Source: an uncultured Shewanella sp.
Lineage (GTDB): Bacteria; Pseudomonadota; Gammaproteobacteria; Enterobacterales; Shewanellaceae
Direction of reading: 5' to 3'
DNA length: 64,000 nt
Assembly (NCBI GenBank): GCA_947503555.1
Contig: CANNEE010000008.1
Span: 62,001 to 126,000 of the forward strand
Positions 27,378-36,857 of this stretch are shown here, piece after piece; positions within the stretch are counted from its first letter, which is position 1, and every line of letters begins with the position of its first letter. The notes under the pieces are model-generated. The model worked only from the letters and a program-made list of their open reading frames with translations. It searched no databases and was not told the origin of the DNA. The position numbers and the translations under genes are program-made.

Positions 27378-27495
27378 CCTGATTGTAAAAAGCAGAGTAT
27401 TGTAAAACGCTGAATTGGCTCGTGAGTTAAGTATTGCTTAAATCACAAGCCTTTTTTAATATCTTGATTTCATTAGGACTAAATGGAGTTGACCT

Positions 27496-28182
27496 ATGGC
27501 GTTCCCAATCAACCTAAAGCTGTGTCTGTTAAGTCAAAGTGATAGCGAGCAAGGTAGGCGGGCTATCGATATTGTGCTGACTCGCTATAGTCAGAGCAGG
27601 CAATCTAATACTCTGCTGGCTCAACCTCGTGTTGGCTATCTTGCCTCTGAGCCAGAACCTGAGCGATTTTTCTTCAATCAAACTCAGGCCCTTTATCAAG
27701 AGCTAGGTGCCAATCTTGCGGTTTACTTAGACTTGGAAACTGGTTTTAGCCAAGCGGGACTGCAACAGCTACTCGAGTGTGACGCCATTCACCTTGCTGG
27801 TGGTGATACCTATCGTTTTTTACACTCGATGAAGGCGCGAGGGGTTGCCAATGAATTACGCATGTTTGCTGAAAAAGGCGGAGTGATAATAGGCCTAAGC
27901 GCAGGCGCTATGTTGCTCACGCCAAGTATTGAAAGTGCAGCGCTATGCGGTGATAGCAATGATCTGCAGCTAACAGACTTTTCGGCACTAAATCTAGTGC
28001 CATTTGGATTTGTGCCCCATGTGCCCAGCCAAGCAAGTGAGAAGGAGCTGGCAAGCTATGCTGCCAATGCTGAATCATTGGGTATTAAGCAAGACTTGTA
28101 TCTTTGCGCTGATAATCAGGCTGTCGTTATTTTAGATGGTGAGCTTATTCCGCTTAACTCTCCTAGATTTATCTCGACTTAA
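27496..28182 (+). CDS. pepE: Peptidase E-like (S51 family)
   Basis: A 228-residue cytoplasmic peptidase of the class that cleaves Asp-Xaa dipeptides. The nucleophile Ser lies in GLSAGAMLL and a likely catalytic His in PHVPSQAS; the GGDTYRFL segment is a family mark. Length equals that of E. coli PepE (about 229). Details differ enough from E. coli that the substrate may vary within S51. It stands alone. Confidence 0.8.
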   Translation: MAFPINLKLCLLSQSDSEQGRRAIDIVLTRYSQSRQSNTLLAQPRVGYLASEPEPERFFFNQTQALYQELGANLAVYLDLETGFSQAGLQQLLECDAIHLAGGDTYRFLHSMKARGVANELRMFAEKGGVIIGLSAGAMLLTPSIESAALCGDSNDLQLTDFSALNLVPFGFVPHVPSQASEKELASYAANAESLGIKQDLYLCADNQAVVILDGELIPLNSPRFIST

Positions 28183-28279
28183 GCTTTAAGCGAGTAAAAG
28201 GCCTAGTCCAAAAGCCTAATTGTTTCTGATAAGCGCAATACTCTAGCTTAGGTATTCCATTTATTGTTTAGGAATAGCT

Positions 28280-29122
28280 ATGGCTGAGTTATGTCAGGAT
28301 GATGTCCCTTATGTGCTTGAGGAGAGAAAAGAGGCGGTCCTTTGGTTAAGGTTAAATCGAGCAGCTTCCCGTAATCCTCTTTCCTGCGCCATGATATCTG
28401 AGCTAGCTGGTGCTATGGATAGAGCCAATAGTGACAGCTCGGTTAAAGTGATAGTGATTGCAGCGAAAGGTGAGGTGTTTTGTGCAGGTCACGATCTCAA
28501 AGAAGTGAGCGGTAGAAGTACTTTGGCTGAACTGGGGCAAGATAAGCGCAAAGAGCAGAGTAAAGAACAGACTATCTCCTTGATGCTTGAATCCTGTAGT
28601 CAGCTAATGCTTTCTCTTATTCAATCTCCCAAACCTATTATTGCCTGTGTTCAAGGGATGGCGACGGCAGCTGGATGTCAGCTAGTCTCTATGTGTGACT
28701 TAGCTGTCGCCAGTGAGCAAGCTGGGTTTTGCACTCCGGGTGTTAATATCGGCATTTTCTGCACCACGCCTCTTGTGGGAATAGGAAGGAATATCGCTCG
28801 TAAACATGCCATGGAGATGGCATTAACCGGTGATGTGTATAGCGCCGATGATGCTCGGCGTTTTGGCTTGATTAATAAAGTCGTGCCTAGCGGTTATCTT
28901 GTTGAAGAAACCGATAAGCTGGCGCAAAAAATTGCCTCTAAGTCGGCGATAGGTATTGCTGGGGGCAAACAAGCCTTTTATCAGCAGCTGGATATGCCAA
29001 CATATGAGGCCTTGATGTATGCCAGTAGCTGCATGCTCAAGGCGATGCTCAGTGATGAGTGCGTTGAGGGCTTGGATGCCTTCTTTAATAAGCGCAGCGC
29101 TAATTGGGGAGAGTTGGTTTAA
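28280..29122 (+). CDS. ECHDC3-like crotonase lacking both catalytic Glu
   Basis: A 280-residue enoyl-CoA hydratase/isomerase superfamily protein. The CoA-binding CAGHDLKE and oxyanion GMATAAG segments are kept. The two Glu used by classical hydratases are replaced, by Gln134 in ATAAGCQLVSMCDLA and by Gly154 in TPGVNIGIFCTTP. This pattern is that of the ECHDC3 subgroup, also present in mitochondria, so it probably does not hydrate enoyl-CoA. The true reaction is unknown. TAGGAA precedes the ATG. There is no beta-oxidation partner next to it. Confidence 0.82.
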   Translation: MAELCQDDVPYVLEERKEAVLWLRLNRAASRNPLSCAMISELAGAMDRANSDSSVKVIVIAAKGEVFCAGHDLKEVSGRSTLAELGQDKRKEQSKEQTISLMLESCSQLMLSLIQSPKPIIACVQGMATAAGCQLVSMCDLAVASEQAGFCTPGVNIGIFCTTPLVGIGRNIARKHAMEMALTGDVYSADDARRFGLINKVVPSGYLVEETDKLAQKIASKSAIGIAGGKQAFYQQLDMPTYEALMYASSCMLKAMLSDECVEGLDAFFNKRSANWGELV

Positions 29123-29297
29123 CTCCTGTCTGTATTGGTTATTGGCTTGCTCTTGCTCTTTTTTCTCTTTCTCCATTAGCTTGAGTTGATGGAGAAAGAA
29201 GCTTTGTGTTGTCCTAGTATTTCTAAAGTTAACGCAATTCTTAACCTGAACCTTATACTTTCTTCTGAGTATTTATTTTCAGTAAAGGATGATGTGA

Positions 29298-29456
29298 ATG
29301 GAAAAATCGGCCTTAAAACAAGGACTGTTGTTCATTTTGCTGACTCTAACCATCAAGCAGACTGTGTTAGCTAGAACTGAACCTATGATTTTTGCTACGG
29401 GTCTCTGGCCGCCATTCACGATAGTGGAAGGCGAGCAAGTTTCAGGTATCAATACT
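29298..29456 (+). pseudogene. Truncated solute-binding protein gene (5' remnant)
   Basis: About 53 codons survive: a signal peptide (LLFILLTLTIKQTVLA) and the first strand of a family-3 periplasmic binding domain (PMIFATGLWPPFTIVEGEQ). The same opening is seen in the intact relative at 36.1 kb (TLYLTSTHWPPYTS). From about base 9 before the neighbour's stop codon, the frame runs antisense through the convergent gene and ends at 29549. The rest of the gene has been lost, probably by a deletion that joined it to the 3' end of the neighbour. AAGGATG still precedes the ATG. Confidence 0.7.
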
Positions 29457-29962
29457 CATTCGACCTTGACCATGGCATTGGCGATATCGGTCAGGATCTG
29501 CTGCTGTTTTACTTCATCCATATTCGATGCTAATTTGAGCTGTATTTGATATTGATACCCCTCTTTTTGCCACCATAGGTTGGCAGGGGCGCAGGAACCA
29601 CCGCAAGATACCGGGCGAAATTGCCCTGCTATTTGGCCTTTTAACAACACTTTCTGTCCATGGGGTGCTGGTATTTTTAGCTTGTTGCTCCCCTTGAAGC
29701 TGCCGATCTGGGTTGTAAAGCTGATAATGTCATCTCGGTAGTAGAGGGAAACACCATAGCCGTTTGGGCTTATATAGCCTCGGACTGTGTTGATTTTTTC
29801 TAGCAAATCTTTGGGAAGCCGTGTCGGCAGATATACTGGTGTTTTACTCGTTTTGACTTTGGCAATGACAGGTTTAAATACCTCTTGAATGGCAGATTCT
29901 GCACCATAGCTAAAGCAGGCAAACGAGTAGGTTATAGCAAAAAGACACACTTTCAATTTCAT
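29456..29962 (-). CDS. Exported protein of unknown function
   Basis: A 168-residue protein with a cleavable signal peptide (about residues 1-21, FSYGA|ES). The mature part contains a possible disulfide pair in SCGGSCAPANLWW and ends in a helix (QQILTDIANAMVKVE). No family recognised. Its 3' end abuts the truncated binding-protein remnant, and the two run into each other; the C-terminus looks natural, so the neighbour seems to be the damaged one. Confidence 0.65.
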   Translation of the reverse strand: MKLKVCLFAITYSFACFSYGAESAIQEVFKPVIAKVKTSKTPVYLPTRLPKDLLEKINTVRGYISPNGYGVSLYYRDDIISFTTQIGSFKGSNKLKIPAPHGQKVLLKGQIAGQFRPVSCGGSCAPANLWWQKEGYQYQIQLKLASNMDEVKQQQILTDIANAMVKVE

Positions 29963-30140
29963 ATATGCTTCCTAACTTCATAATATTCACGACCCTTGAT
30001 GGTAGCAATATCTTCTATTTAGGTCAGTTTAAATATATTTATACCTGTACTTTTAGTTACAGAGCTTCACTGTGCAAAGGGAGAGTGTATAGGGTAAGGT
30101 GGTGACTCTGTACGGTTAATTACAAGAAAAAAAGGGACTT

Positions 30141-31040
30141 ATGCGTTTCTTATATTTATTGAGTTTAGTGGTCTTGATGCAGGCTAACCATGCTTATGCA
30201 AGCCGATGCTCAGATAACTTTAGTGATAATGAGTTGCTGCAATTAAAACATCAGGAGTTTGTAATAACCGATGATGAGATGAGGCAACAGGTAGCACTTA
30301 AGCTTGTTCATTGTGTTGAACATTCTAATCCTGCAATACGTGATGGCGTTGTTTATGAAGCATTTCATCACTGGTTACGACAAGCACAGTTATTCCCTAA
30401 CACCACACAATTATTGTTTGAGCAACTTTTAACAGTGCTGCGATCTCACGAGCAAGATAAGCAAGGTTTTCGAAAACCTTTTGCTGCTCTTGTGCTATCT
30501 GAAGTTGTGCGTGTAGATAGAGTGACTCCCTATTTGAACAATCAGCAACGTCAGCAGTTAGTTGATACTGTGACCGAATATATGACTGGGATTGAAGATT
30601 ACAGAGGCTTTGATGATAGCCAAGGTTGGCGCCATGGTGTTGCTCATACCGCGGATATTATGTTGCAACTGGCATTAAACAAGAAAGTAACTAAGGCGCA
30701 ATTAAGTCAGCTACTAGATTCGATAATTAAACAAGTTGTACCTAAGAGCGGACACTTTTATATCTATGGGGAGCCAAGGCGTCTTGCTATGCCCGTTATA
30801 TACATTGCGCTTAGGGGATTACACTCTCAACAAGAGTGGCAAGTTTGGCTTGATAGGCTTACTAAGCCTGCTCCAATGAAGAGTTGGGCTGATATGTATA
30901 CTAGCAATCTTGGCTTGGCCAAATTGCATAATAGTCGAAGTTTTTTTAATAGTTTAATTGTGATGATCGCAAAGAGCGAACATCCTAATCTCGCTAGAAT
31001 AAAGCCGCTGTTGGAACAGGCTGCAGAGCAAGTTAATTAA
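30141..31040 (+). CDS. DUF2785 family exported protein
   Basis: A 299-residue protein with a signal peptide (cleavage near NHAYA|SR). The helical body has the family-typical GWRHGVAHTADIMLQLALN region and the YGEPRRLAMPVIYIALRG region near the C-terminus. Its function is not known in any member I can name. The gene stands alone with AAAGGG before the ATG. Confidence 0.78.
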   Translation: MRFLYLLSLVVLMQANHAYASRCSDNFSDNELLQLKHQEFVITDDEMRQQVALKLVHCVEHSNPAIRDGVVYEAFHHWLRQAQLFPNTTQLLFEQLLTVLRSHEQDKQGFRKPFAALVLSEVVRVDRVTPYLNNQQRQQLVDTVTEYMTGIEDYRGFDDSQGWRHGVAHTADIMLQLALNKKVTKAQLSQLLDSIIKQVVPKSGHFYIYGEPRRLAMPVIYIALRGLHSQQEWQVWLDRLTKPAPMKSWADMYTSNLGLAKLHNSRSFFNSLIVMIAKSEHPNLARIKPLLEQAAEQVN

Positions 31041-31198
31041 GGTGATGAACCTGTTACGTGCTTACATATTCTGAAACATCTTTGGGATATAGGAGCACTA
31101 TTATTGCTTTGACATATTATGTCTTATATGGAAAGCTAAATCCCGTTAGGAAATAGGCGTAATCTGCGCCTCTTATTATTGATTGAGGAAACCAACCT

Positions 31199-31987
31199 AT
31201 GCCGACCATTTGCCATGAAGTAGATTATGAAATTAAAGGCCACTCGATGCAGTTAGTCGAGGTTGAGTTAGACCCAGGTGAAATTGTGATCGCCGAAGCG
31301 GGCGCAATGAATTACATAGAGCAAGATATTAGTTTTGAAGCCAAAATGGGTGATGGCTCTGAGCCTGAGTCAGGCTTCTTCGGTAAGTTACTTGGTGCTG
31401 GCAAGCGTGCGTTAACTGGTGAAAGTATCTTTATGACGCACTTTTCTAATCAAGGTGTCGATAAGCGCCGAGTTGCTTTTGCTGCACCTTATCCTGGTGG
31501 CATTCTTGCTATTGATTTATCCGAGCACGGAGGCGAGCTTATTTGTCAAAAAGACAGCTTTCTTGCTGCGGCGTTTGGCACCTCTGTAACTATGAGGTTC
31601 AATCGAAAGTTAGGTACTGGCTTCTTTGGTGGTGAAGGCTTTATTCTTCAGAGCCTGCAAGGTGATGGCATGGTCTTTGTTCATGCTGGTGGCACTTTGA
31701 TAAAGAAAGAGCTTAAAGGAGAAACCCTGAGAGTCGATACTGGCTGTCTAGTCGGTTTTACCCCAGGTATTGACTATGATATTGAGCGTGCAGGTTCGTT
31801 AAAGTCTATGGTGTTTGGTGGTGAAGGGCTATTCTTAGCCACATTAAGTGGTCATGGAACGGTTTGGCTGCAGAGTTTACCTTTCTCACGTATGGCTGAT
31901 CGTATTATCGCTCATGCACCATCATCGGGTGGTAGTGATAGAGGTGAGGGGTCAGTGCTAGGTGGCCTTGGTCGTATGCTAGATTAA
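31199..31987 (+). CDS. AIM24/TIGR00266 family protein
   Basis: A 262-residue beta-rich cytoplasmic protein of the TIGR00266 family, related to mitochondrial AIM24. Family segments are [20 protein letters not shown] near the N-terminus, [19 protein letters not shown] in the middle, and [20 protein letters not shown] near the end. The molecular role in bacteria is not known. GAGGAA precedes the ATG. A bidirectional terminator separates it from yghU. Confidence 0.87.
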   Translation: MPTICHEVDYEIKGHSMQLVEVELDPGEIVIAEAGAMNYIEQDISFEAKMGDGSEPESGFFGKLLGAGKRALTGESIFMTHFSNQGVDKRRVAFAAPYPGGILAIDLSEHGGELICQKDSFLAAAFGTSVTMRFNRKLGTGFFGGEGFILQSLQGDGMVFVHAGGTLIKKELKGETLRVDTGCLVGFTPGIDYDIERAGSLKSMVFGGEGLFLATLSGHGTVWLQSLPFSRMADRIIAHAPSSGGSDRGEGSVLGGLGRMLD

Positions 31988-32002
31988 TCGGATAACATTC
32001 TA

Positions 32003-32034
32003 GCAAAAGGCCTATCTCAAGATAGGCCTTTTGC
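32003..32034. terminator. Bidirectional terminator
   Basis: GCAAAAGGCCTATC (32003-32016) pairs perfectly with GATAGGCCTTTTGC (32021-32034) around a 4-base loop. It lies between the convergent AIM24-like and yghU genes and supplies a short T-run in each direction. Confidence 0.85.
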
Positions 32035-32064
32035 TTGCCGTGTCCTTATCGCTTTAAATTGCAG

Positions 32065-32925
32065 CTACTCAGGTTTTAAGGCAAGTACCTTATCGATATC
32101 CTTGGCGCTGTGGCGTTCCTCAAGCATTTCCCAATCCTCTCCCCAAGTTTTATTGACTATTCGTCCACGTTGTACCGCTGGCCGTTGCAGCATTTCATTG
32201 GCCCAACGGAGTACATTTGAGTAGCTCTTCACATCGAGGAACTCGGCGGCGTCATAGGCAAACCCTAATACTAAATTGCCATACCAAGGCCAGATTGCCA
32301 TATCGGCAATCGTATACTCATCGCCTGCGATAAAGGTGTTGTTGGCAAGTTGCTTATCCAGCACGTCGAGTTGACGTTTCACTTCCATGGTAAAGCGGTT
32401 GATAGGGTATTCTTGCTTTGTTGGTGCATAAGCATAGAAGTGACCAAAGCCACCGCCTAAGTATGGCGCTGAGCCTTGGAGCCAAAATAGCCAGTTATTG
32501 ACTTTAGTGGCTTGTGCTAATTCTTGAGGCAGAAAATGACCAAATTTTTGTGCTAGATAGAGCAAAATTGACCCAGACTCAAACACTGAGAGGGGAGCGT
32601 CATGACTATGATCGACCAGTGCTGGGATTTTTGAGTTGGGGTTAATATCAACAAAACCTGATGAGAATTGATCTCCTTGGCCAATTGAGATCAAGTGAGC
32701 ATCATATTCTGCGCCTCTCTCTCCTAAGGCTAATAACTCTTCCAGCATTATGGTGATTTTTTGTCCGTTTGGCGTGCCCATAGAGTAGAGTTGTAGTGGG
32801 TGTTTACCTATGGCTAGCGACTTTTCATGGGTAGCGCCGGATACCGGGCGGTTGATGCTGGCCCAGTTTCCACCGTTTTCATTGTCATTTGTCCAAACCT
32901 TTGGAGGAATATATTCGTTTGTCAT
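32065..32925 (-). CDS. yghU: YghU-type glutathione transferase/disulfide reductase
   Basis: A 286-residue nu-class glutathione transferase relative, close in length to E. coli YghU (about 288). The thioredoxin-fold N-domain has the long lead sequence of this class (NGGNWASINRPVSGATHEK), the glutathione segment NPNSKIPALVD and FESGSILLYLA. The helical C-domain follows (DEYTIADMAIWPW). Family members reduce disulfides with two bound glutathiones. AAGGA precedes the ATG. A long gap with an 11-bp inverted repeat lies upstream. Confidence 0.92.
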   Translation of the reverse strand: MTNEYIPPKVWTNDNENGGNWASINRPVSGATHEKSLAIGKHPLQLYSMGTPNGQKITIMLEELLALGERGAEYDAHLISIGQGDQFSSGFVDINPNSKIPALVDHSHDAPLSVFESGSILLYLAQKFGHFLPQELAQATKVNNWLFWLQGSAPYLGGGFGHFYAYAPTKQEYPINRFTMEVKRQLDVLDKQLANNTFIAGDEYTIADMAIWPWYGNLVLGFAYDAAEFLDVKSYSNVLRWANEMLQRPAVQRGRIVNKTWGEDWEMLEERHSAKDIDKVLALKPE

Positions 32926-33476
32926 CGACTGTCCTTACTTCTGTTTATCTGCAATAGCCGCACTTTATGATAGCAGTGAAGTGTAATCTAATATCTTGGT
33001 CTTTATTTGGCCGATATTAGATTGAAATCTAACGCCTTAAGCTGATAGTAACTGGGTAAATAATCAGGTTCAAACAAATACTTATAGGTATTTCTTCTTA
33101 GACATTACAGAATCGGAAATGCAAGGCCTTTGTCACTATTATCGACTTCTTTCTTTGTAAAACATAAAGCACTTTCGCTGCAATATCGGAATGCATTGGG
33201 CTGATATAGCTTAAGCAAATTGCACTGCATAATGCATAAAAACTGTCTTTACCCGGTCTTATTTATTAGTGGTGATAAAGGCGTTGAGTTTAATTCATCA
33301 AAATTTGGTAGATAACCAATGGCCTGGATATTGGTTTTATTGATGATTTCATTTTGCTTACTCGTTAAGCAGAAGTTCAGGGACTCATCTCTAACATTTG
33401 GTATGTCTTATGCAGTTATAGCTTAAGTGCACTCAGCATTGCTAAAAGCGCAATGAAACAGAAGTGGAGGTGCAAG
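32926..33476. other. 551-base gap with inverted and direct repeats
   Basis: I find no convincing gene here. An 11-bp perfect inverted repeat (AATCTAATATC at 32985, GATATTAGATT at 33013; 17-base spacer) lies before yghU and could be an operator. TATAGCTTAAG occurs at 33205 and 33417, each followed within a few bases by TGCACT. The rest is A/T-rich with no clear promoter or structured RNA. Confidence 0.5.
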
Positions 33477-33833
33477 ATGCAAGCCTTGAATCCTATAAAA
33501 TCACAAGTGGCCTTTAGTCAGTATTTTAAGGAGTTTACCTGTGGTGAGAATCGTGTTTCTGCTAATCGTATGGCGCAGTTTATAGATGACCTTCATCATC
33601 ATGGCTTAATACTGAAACAATTTAGTTGGAGTGATTGGTATCACCATAGTCATTTAGTTGACAGGCCTGAATATATTGCGGACGCGACGGCCCACGAATG
33701 CATGCTGTTGCTAACAGCAATGACACGACTAGAAAAGTTCAGTCCTGGGGTAATGGAAAATATGCGCAGGCAAGGAGTACTGCATGCGATATTGCAACGT
33801 TTTAACGCGATAGAGCTGCCCTTAGTTTCATAG
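33477..33833 (+). CDS. Small conserved protein, DUF6508-like
   Basis: A 118-residue soluble protein that resembles DUF6508 in its end segment (MLLLTAMTRLEKFSPGVMENMRRQGVLHAIL is split here by position: residues about 79-110). It has His-rich patches (DDLHHHG, DWYHHSH). I chose ATG 33477 because GGAGGT lies 6 bases upstream; an ATG eight codons earlier lacks a site. Function unknown. The family call is from memory and moderate. Confidence 0.6.
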   Translation: MQALNPIKSQVAFSQYFKEFTCGENRVSANRMAQFIDDLHHHGLILKQFSWSDWYHHSHLVDRPEYIADATAHECMLLLTAMTRLEKFSPGVMENMRRQGVLHAILQRFNAIELPLVS

Positions 33834-33924
33834 TGCTTTAGTCTAGTTTGGCGTTTTTGTGCTTGAGTTTAAATCCGTGCATTGGGTAGATTAACTCGCA
33901 ATTCTTTCCATGCACGGAGGCTTT

Positions 33925-35643
33925 ATGTCAGTAGTAGGCACTCTTTCCAAAGGCGCACTTCCCCTTTCCCAAAGTTACTTCGCAGGTTCCTATGAGACCC
34001 CGCTTTTAGAACAAACCATAGGTGATTATTTTCGCGAAATTGCCACACAGTATCCGGATCATCTCGCTGTGGTGATGAACCACCAGAATATTCGCTGGAG
34101 CTATAGTCAATATCAGCAAAAAATCGATGAGCTGGCGACAGGATTACTAGCCTTAGGCATTAAGCCGGGTGATAGAGTTGGTATCTGGTCTCCTAATAAT
34201 ATTGAGTGGTGTTTGACTCAATTTGCTACCGCAAGAATTGGCGCGATTATGGTGTGTATTAACCCAGCTTATCGTCCAGAAGAGCTGGAGTATGCCCTTA
34301 ACAATGTAGGTTGTAGAGCGATCATATGCGCCGATAAATTTAAATCCAGTGACTACCTTGCAATGCTCAACGAGCTAGCGCCAGAGCTCAGTCAATGTCA
34401 ACCAGGTCAGTTAGTATCTGAGCGTTTACCCAGCCTTGAAATTGTGATTCGCACAGGTGGTGAGGTCACTGCGGGCATGTTTAACTTTGGCAATGTGATG
34501 GCGATGGGCTCGGCATCCGAATATAAAGAGTTGACCCGTATTGCTGCGTCTTTATCGCCTCAGGATGCGATAAACATTCAGTTCACTTCTGGTACGACCG
34601 GAAACCCTAAAGGGGCAACACTGTCTCACCATAATATTCTCAATAATGGCTTATTAGTGGCAGAGGCGATGGCGCTGACCAACGAAGATAAGCTTTGTAT
34701 TCCAGTTCCTCTATATCACTGTTTTGGCATGGTGTTAGGGAATTTGGTTTGTGTCGCTAAGGGTGCTGCTGCTGTGTTTCCCAGTGACTCCTTTGAGCCT
34801 AAAGTGACCCTAGAAGTTGTACAAAGAGAGCGCTGCACGGCCCTTCATGGCGTGCCAACCATGTTTATTGCAGAGCTAGAGTTAGAGAACTTTTCTGATT
34901 ATGACTTAAGCTCATTGCGAACGGGGGTGATGGCTGGGGCAACATGTCCTGAAGAGGTGATGAAGCGTGTTCAAGAGCTGATGAATATGAAGCAAGTGCT
35001 TATTGGCTATGGTCAGACAGAATGCAGCCCGATTAATCATATGACAGAGATTGATTCACCTCTGATTAAGCGTGTTACCACTGTCGGGCGTGCGTTAGCC
35101 CATACTGAGGTGAAAATTGTCGACGAGTTTGGTGAGCTAATGCCAGTTGGTCATCCGGGAGAGGTGTGTTCTCGCGGTTACTGCGTCATGCAGGGGTATT
35201 GGAATGATGAGCAGAAAACCAAAGACACCATTGACAGTGAGGCTTGGCTGCACTCAGGTGATATTGGTGTTATGGATGAAGAAGGCTTTGTGCAGATAGT
35301 GGGCAGGATTAAAGATATGATCATTCGTGGTGGTGAGAATATCTATCCAAGGGAGCTTGAAGAGAAGCTCTACACCCATGAAGAGATTCAAGATGCTGCG
35401 GTGTTTGGTGTGGCGAGCGAAAAGTACGGTGAAGAGGTTTGTGCTTGGATCAAAATGCGCCCAGCCAGCACAGTGACAGAAGATGAGATCAGGCACTTTT
35501 TACAACAAAAAGTGGCGTACTTTAAAGTGCCTCGCTATATCAAGTTTGTCGAGCAATATCCCATGACAGTGACGGGAAAAATTCAGAAATTTAAGATGCG
35601 TGATCTTATGTATCAAGAGTTGCATCAGGCCATTAATGGCTAG
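33925..35643 (+). CDS. AMP-forming acyl-CoA ligase
   Basis: A 572-residue enzyme that activates a carboxylic acid, probably a medium- or long-chain fatty acid, to its CoA thioester through an acyl-adenylate. The P-loop TSGTTGNPKGATLSH, the YGQTECSP motif, the SGDIG motif and the C-terminal Lys of MTVTGKIQK are all intact. I chose ATG 33925 because GGAGG lies just upstream. It stands alone, followed by a terminator. Confidence 0.93.
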   Translation: MSVVGTLSKGALPLSQSYFAGSYETPLLEQTIGDYFREIATQYPDHLAVVMNHQNIRWSYSQYQQKIDELATGLLALGIKPGDRVGIWSPNNIEWCLTQFATARIGAIMVCINPAYRPEELEYALNNVGCRAIICADKFKSSDYLAMLNELAPELSQCQPGQLVSERLPSLEIVIRTGGEVTAGMFNFGNVMAMGSASEYKELTRIAASLSPQDAINIQFTSGTTGNPKGATLSHHNILNNGLLVAEAMALTNEDKLCIPVPLYHCFGMVLGNLVCVAKGAAAVFPSDSFEPKVTLEVVQRERCTALHGVPTMFIAELELENFSDYDLSSLRTGVMAGATCPEEVMKRVQELMNMKQVLIGYGQTECSPINHMTEIDSPLIKRVTTVGRALAHTEVKIVDEFGELMPVGHPGEVCSRGYCVMQGYWNDEQKTKDTIDSEAWLHSGDIGVMDEEGFVQIVGRIKDMIIRGGENIYPRELEEKLYTHEEIQDAAVFGVASEKYGEEVCAWIKMRPASTVTEDEIRHFLQQKVAYFKVPRYIKFVEQYPMTVTGKIQKFKMRDLMYQELHQAING

Positions 35644-35665
35644 TCTGGTTTGTCCAAGCTAAGTT

Positions 35666-35707
35666 AATGACCAAGTTTGCTATATCAGCGCTTGGTCATT
35701 TTTGTTT
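35666..35707 (+). terminator. Terminator after acyl-CoA ligase
   Basis: A 10-bp stem (AATGACCAAG with CTTGGTCATT) has a 15-base loop, then TTTGTTTTT. It overlaps the last codons of the convergent small membrane protein gene. Confidence 0.75.
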
Positions 35708-35921
35708 TTAATTGTGATAATTTCTCGTCTGCCCAAGCGGCACTTTGACTTAGATACTGTTGGCTCTTTCTTAGCCATTTTCTAGCCCAAGGGTATTCTA
35801 AACTTAAGATGGCTAAGCCTATGGGAAGCAGTAACCAAGCTGGGCCTGGCAGAATGATAAGTATTAGACCTAGAAGTGTCAGTCCGCCGCCTATGATAGT
35901 AATACCTGTCTTTTTCAACAT
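35685..35921 (-). CDS. PGPGW-type small membrane protein
   Basis: A 78-residue protein with two close membrane helices and the loop LPGPAWLLLPIGLAILSLEY, matching the putative transmembrane PGPGW family with Ala for the second Gly. A positively charged amphipathic tail (RKWLRKSQQYL) follows. Function unknown. AGGACAGG precedes the ATG. Confidence 0.8.
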   Translation of the reverse strand: MLKKTGITIIGGGLTLLGLILIILPGPAWLLLPIGLAILSLEYPWARKWLRKSQQYLSQSAAWADEKLSQLKTKMTKR

Positions 35922-36068
35922 AACCTGTCCTCATGTTATTTAGTTTTTCTCTATAGCATCCTTGGCTATATCGAGTTTTAACGCCTTGATCTTGTTAGAT
36001 TGACTATACTCATGTGCAAGTCGCTGAATTAGCTACTGTCCTTAAGTCATTCTAACTAGGTGTCATCT

Positions 36069-36845
36069 ATGGGTTATCAGTTTTTATTCAAACGTTTTTC
36101 TTACTCTAGCTTTTGCCTTCGATATTTACTGTTATTCATACTCCTGTTTGCTCGCCCTAGCTGGTCGGATACTCTGTACTTAACTTCTACTCATTGGCCT
36201 CCTTATACCAGTCAGGTGCTGCCTGAGCAGGGCGCATGTACCGCCATAGTGAGGGCTGCATTAAATGCCATGGGCCATGAACTGGTTGTCGACTTCTATC
36301 CTTGGAGTCGTGCTATTAAGCTGACGAATATGCCTAGTAGTAAGTACTTAGGTTTTTTCCCTGCCTATAACGATAGACGCGAGGATTACTTAATTTCAAA
36401 ATCTATGGCGACAAGCCCTTTGGGCTTAGTAGAGCGTGTTCGTTTTCCTATTAGTTGGGTCAATGTTGCCGATCTTAACCATTACAATTTAGGTGTGGTT
36501 AAAGACTACTTTAATACTCAGTCCTTAGATGCCATGATTGCTGCCGGTACTCAGCCCGTTGAGGTTGCCAGTTCCGATGAGCATAATCTTCAGAAAGTGG
36601 CTACAGCCAGACTGGATGCTGCGGTAATCGATGTTCATGTTATGGGCTTCCTACTCAATAAAACTAATCTTTCGCCACTTGGTAGTAAGCTTCAATTAAA
36701 TAAACGCTTACTGGCTGATAAGAGCCTTCACATTGCGTTTCGTCCTTCGAAAGAGGGGCAAAGGTGGCAAGCGATATTTGATCAAGGGTTGAGCAAAATT
36801 GATATTCAGCCGTTACTTGATAAACACTTGCCAATTAGTCCCTAG
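36069..36845 (+). CDS. Periplasmic family-3 solute-binding-like protein
   Basis: A 258-residue exported protein (hydrophobic residues 15-33, cut near SWS|DT) with the amino-acid-type binding fold: THWPPYTS at the start, a single Cys (GACTAIV), and the closing RPSKEGQRWQAIFDQGL. No permease genes are near, as is common for Shewanella proteins of this type, so it may be a sensor-like or orphan binding protein. I chose ATG 36069; a GTG three codons earlier is possible. The truncated relative at 29.3 kb has the same opening. Confidence 0.75.
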   Translation: MGYQFLFKRFSYSSFCLRYLLLFILLFARPSWSDTLYLTSTHWPPYTSQVLPEQGACTAIVRAALNAMGHELVVDFYPWSRAIKLTNMPSSKYLGFFPAYNDRREDYLISKSMATSPLGLVERVRFPISWVNVADLNHYNLGVVKDYFNTQSLDAMIAAGTQPVEVASSDEHNLQKVATARLDAAVIDVHVMGFLLNKTNLSPLGSKLQLNKRLLADKSLHIAFRPSKEGQRWQAIFDQGLSKIDIQPLLDKHLPISP

Positions 36846-36857
36846 CGCTATGCATGC

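Noticed and set aside
29457-29549. Continuation of the truncated binding-protein frame to 83 residues
   Set aside because: These codons are the antisense of the convergent exported-protein gene and show no binding-protein similarity.
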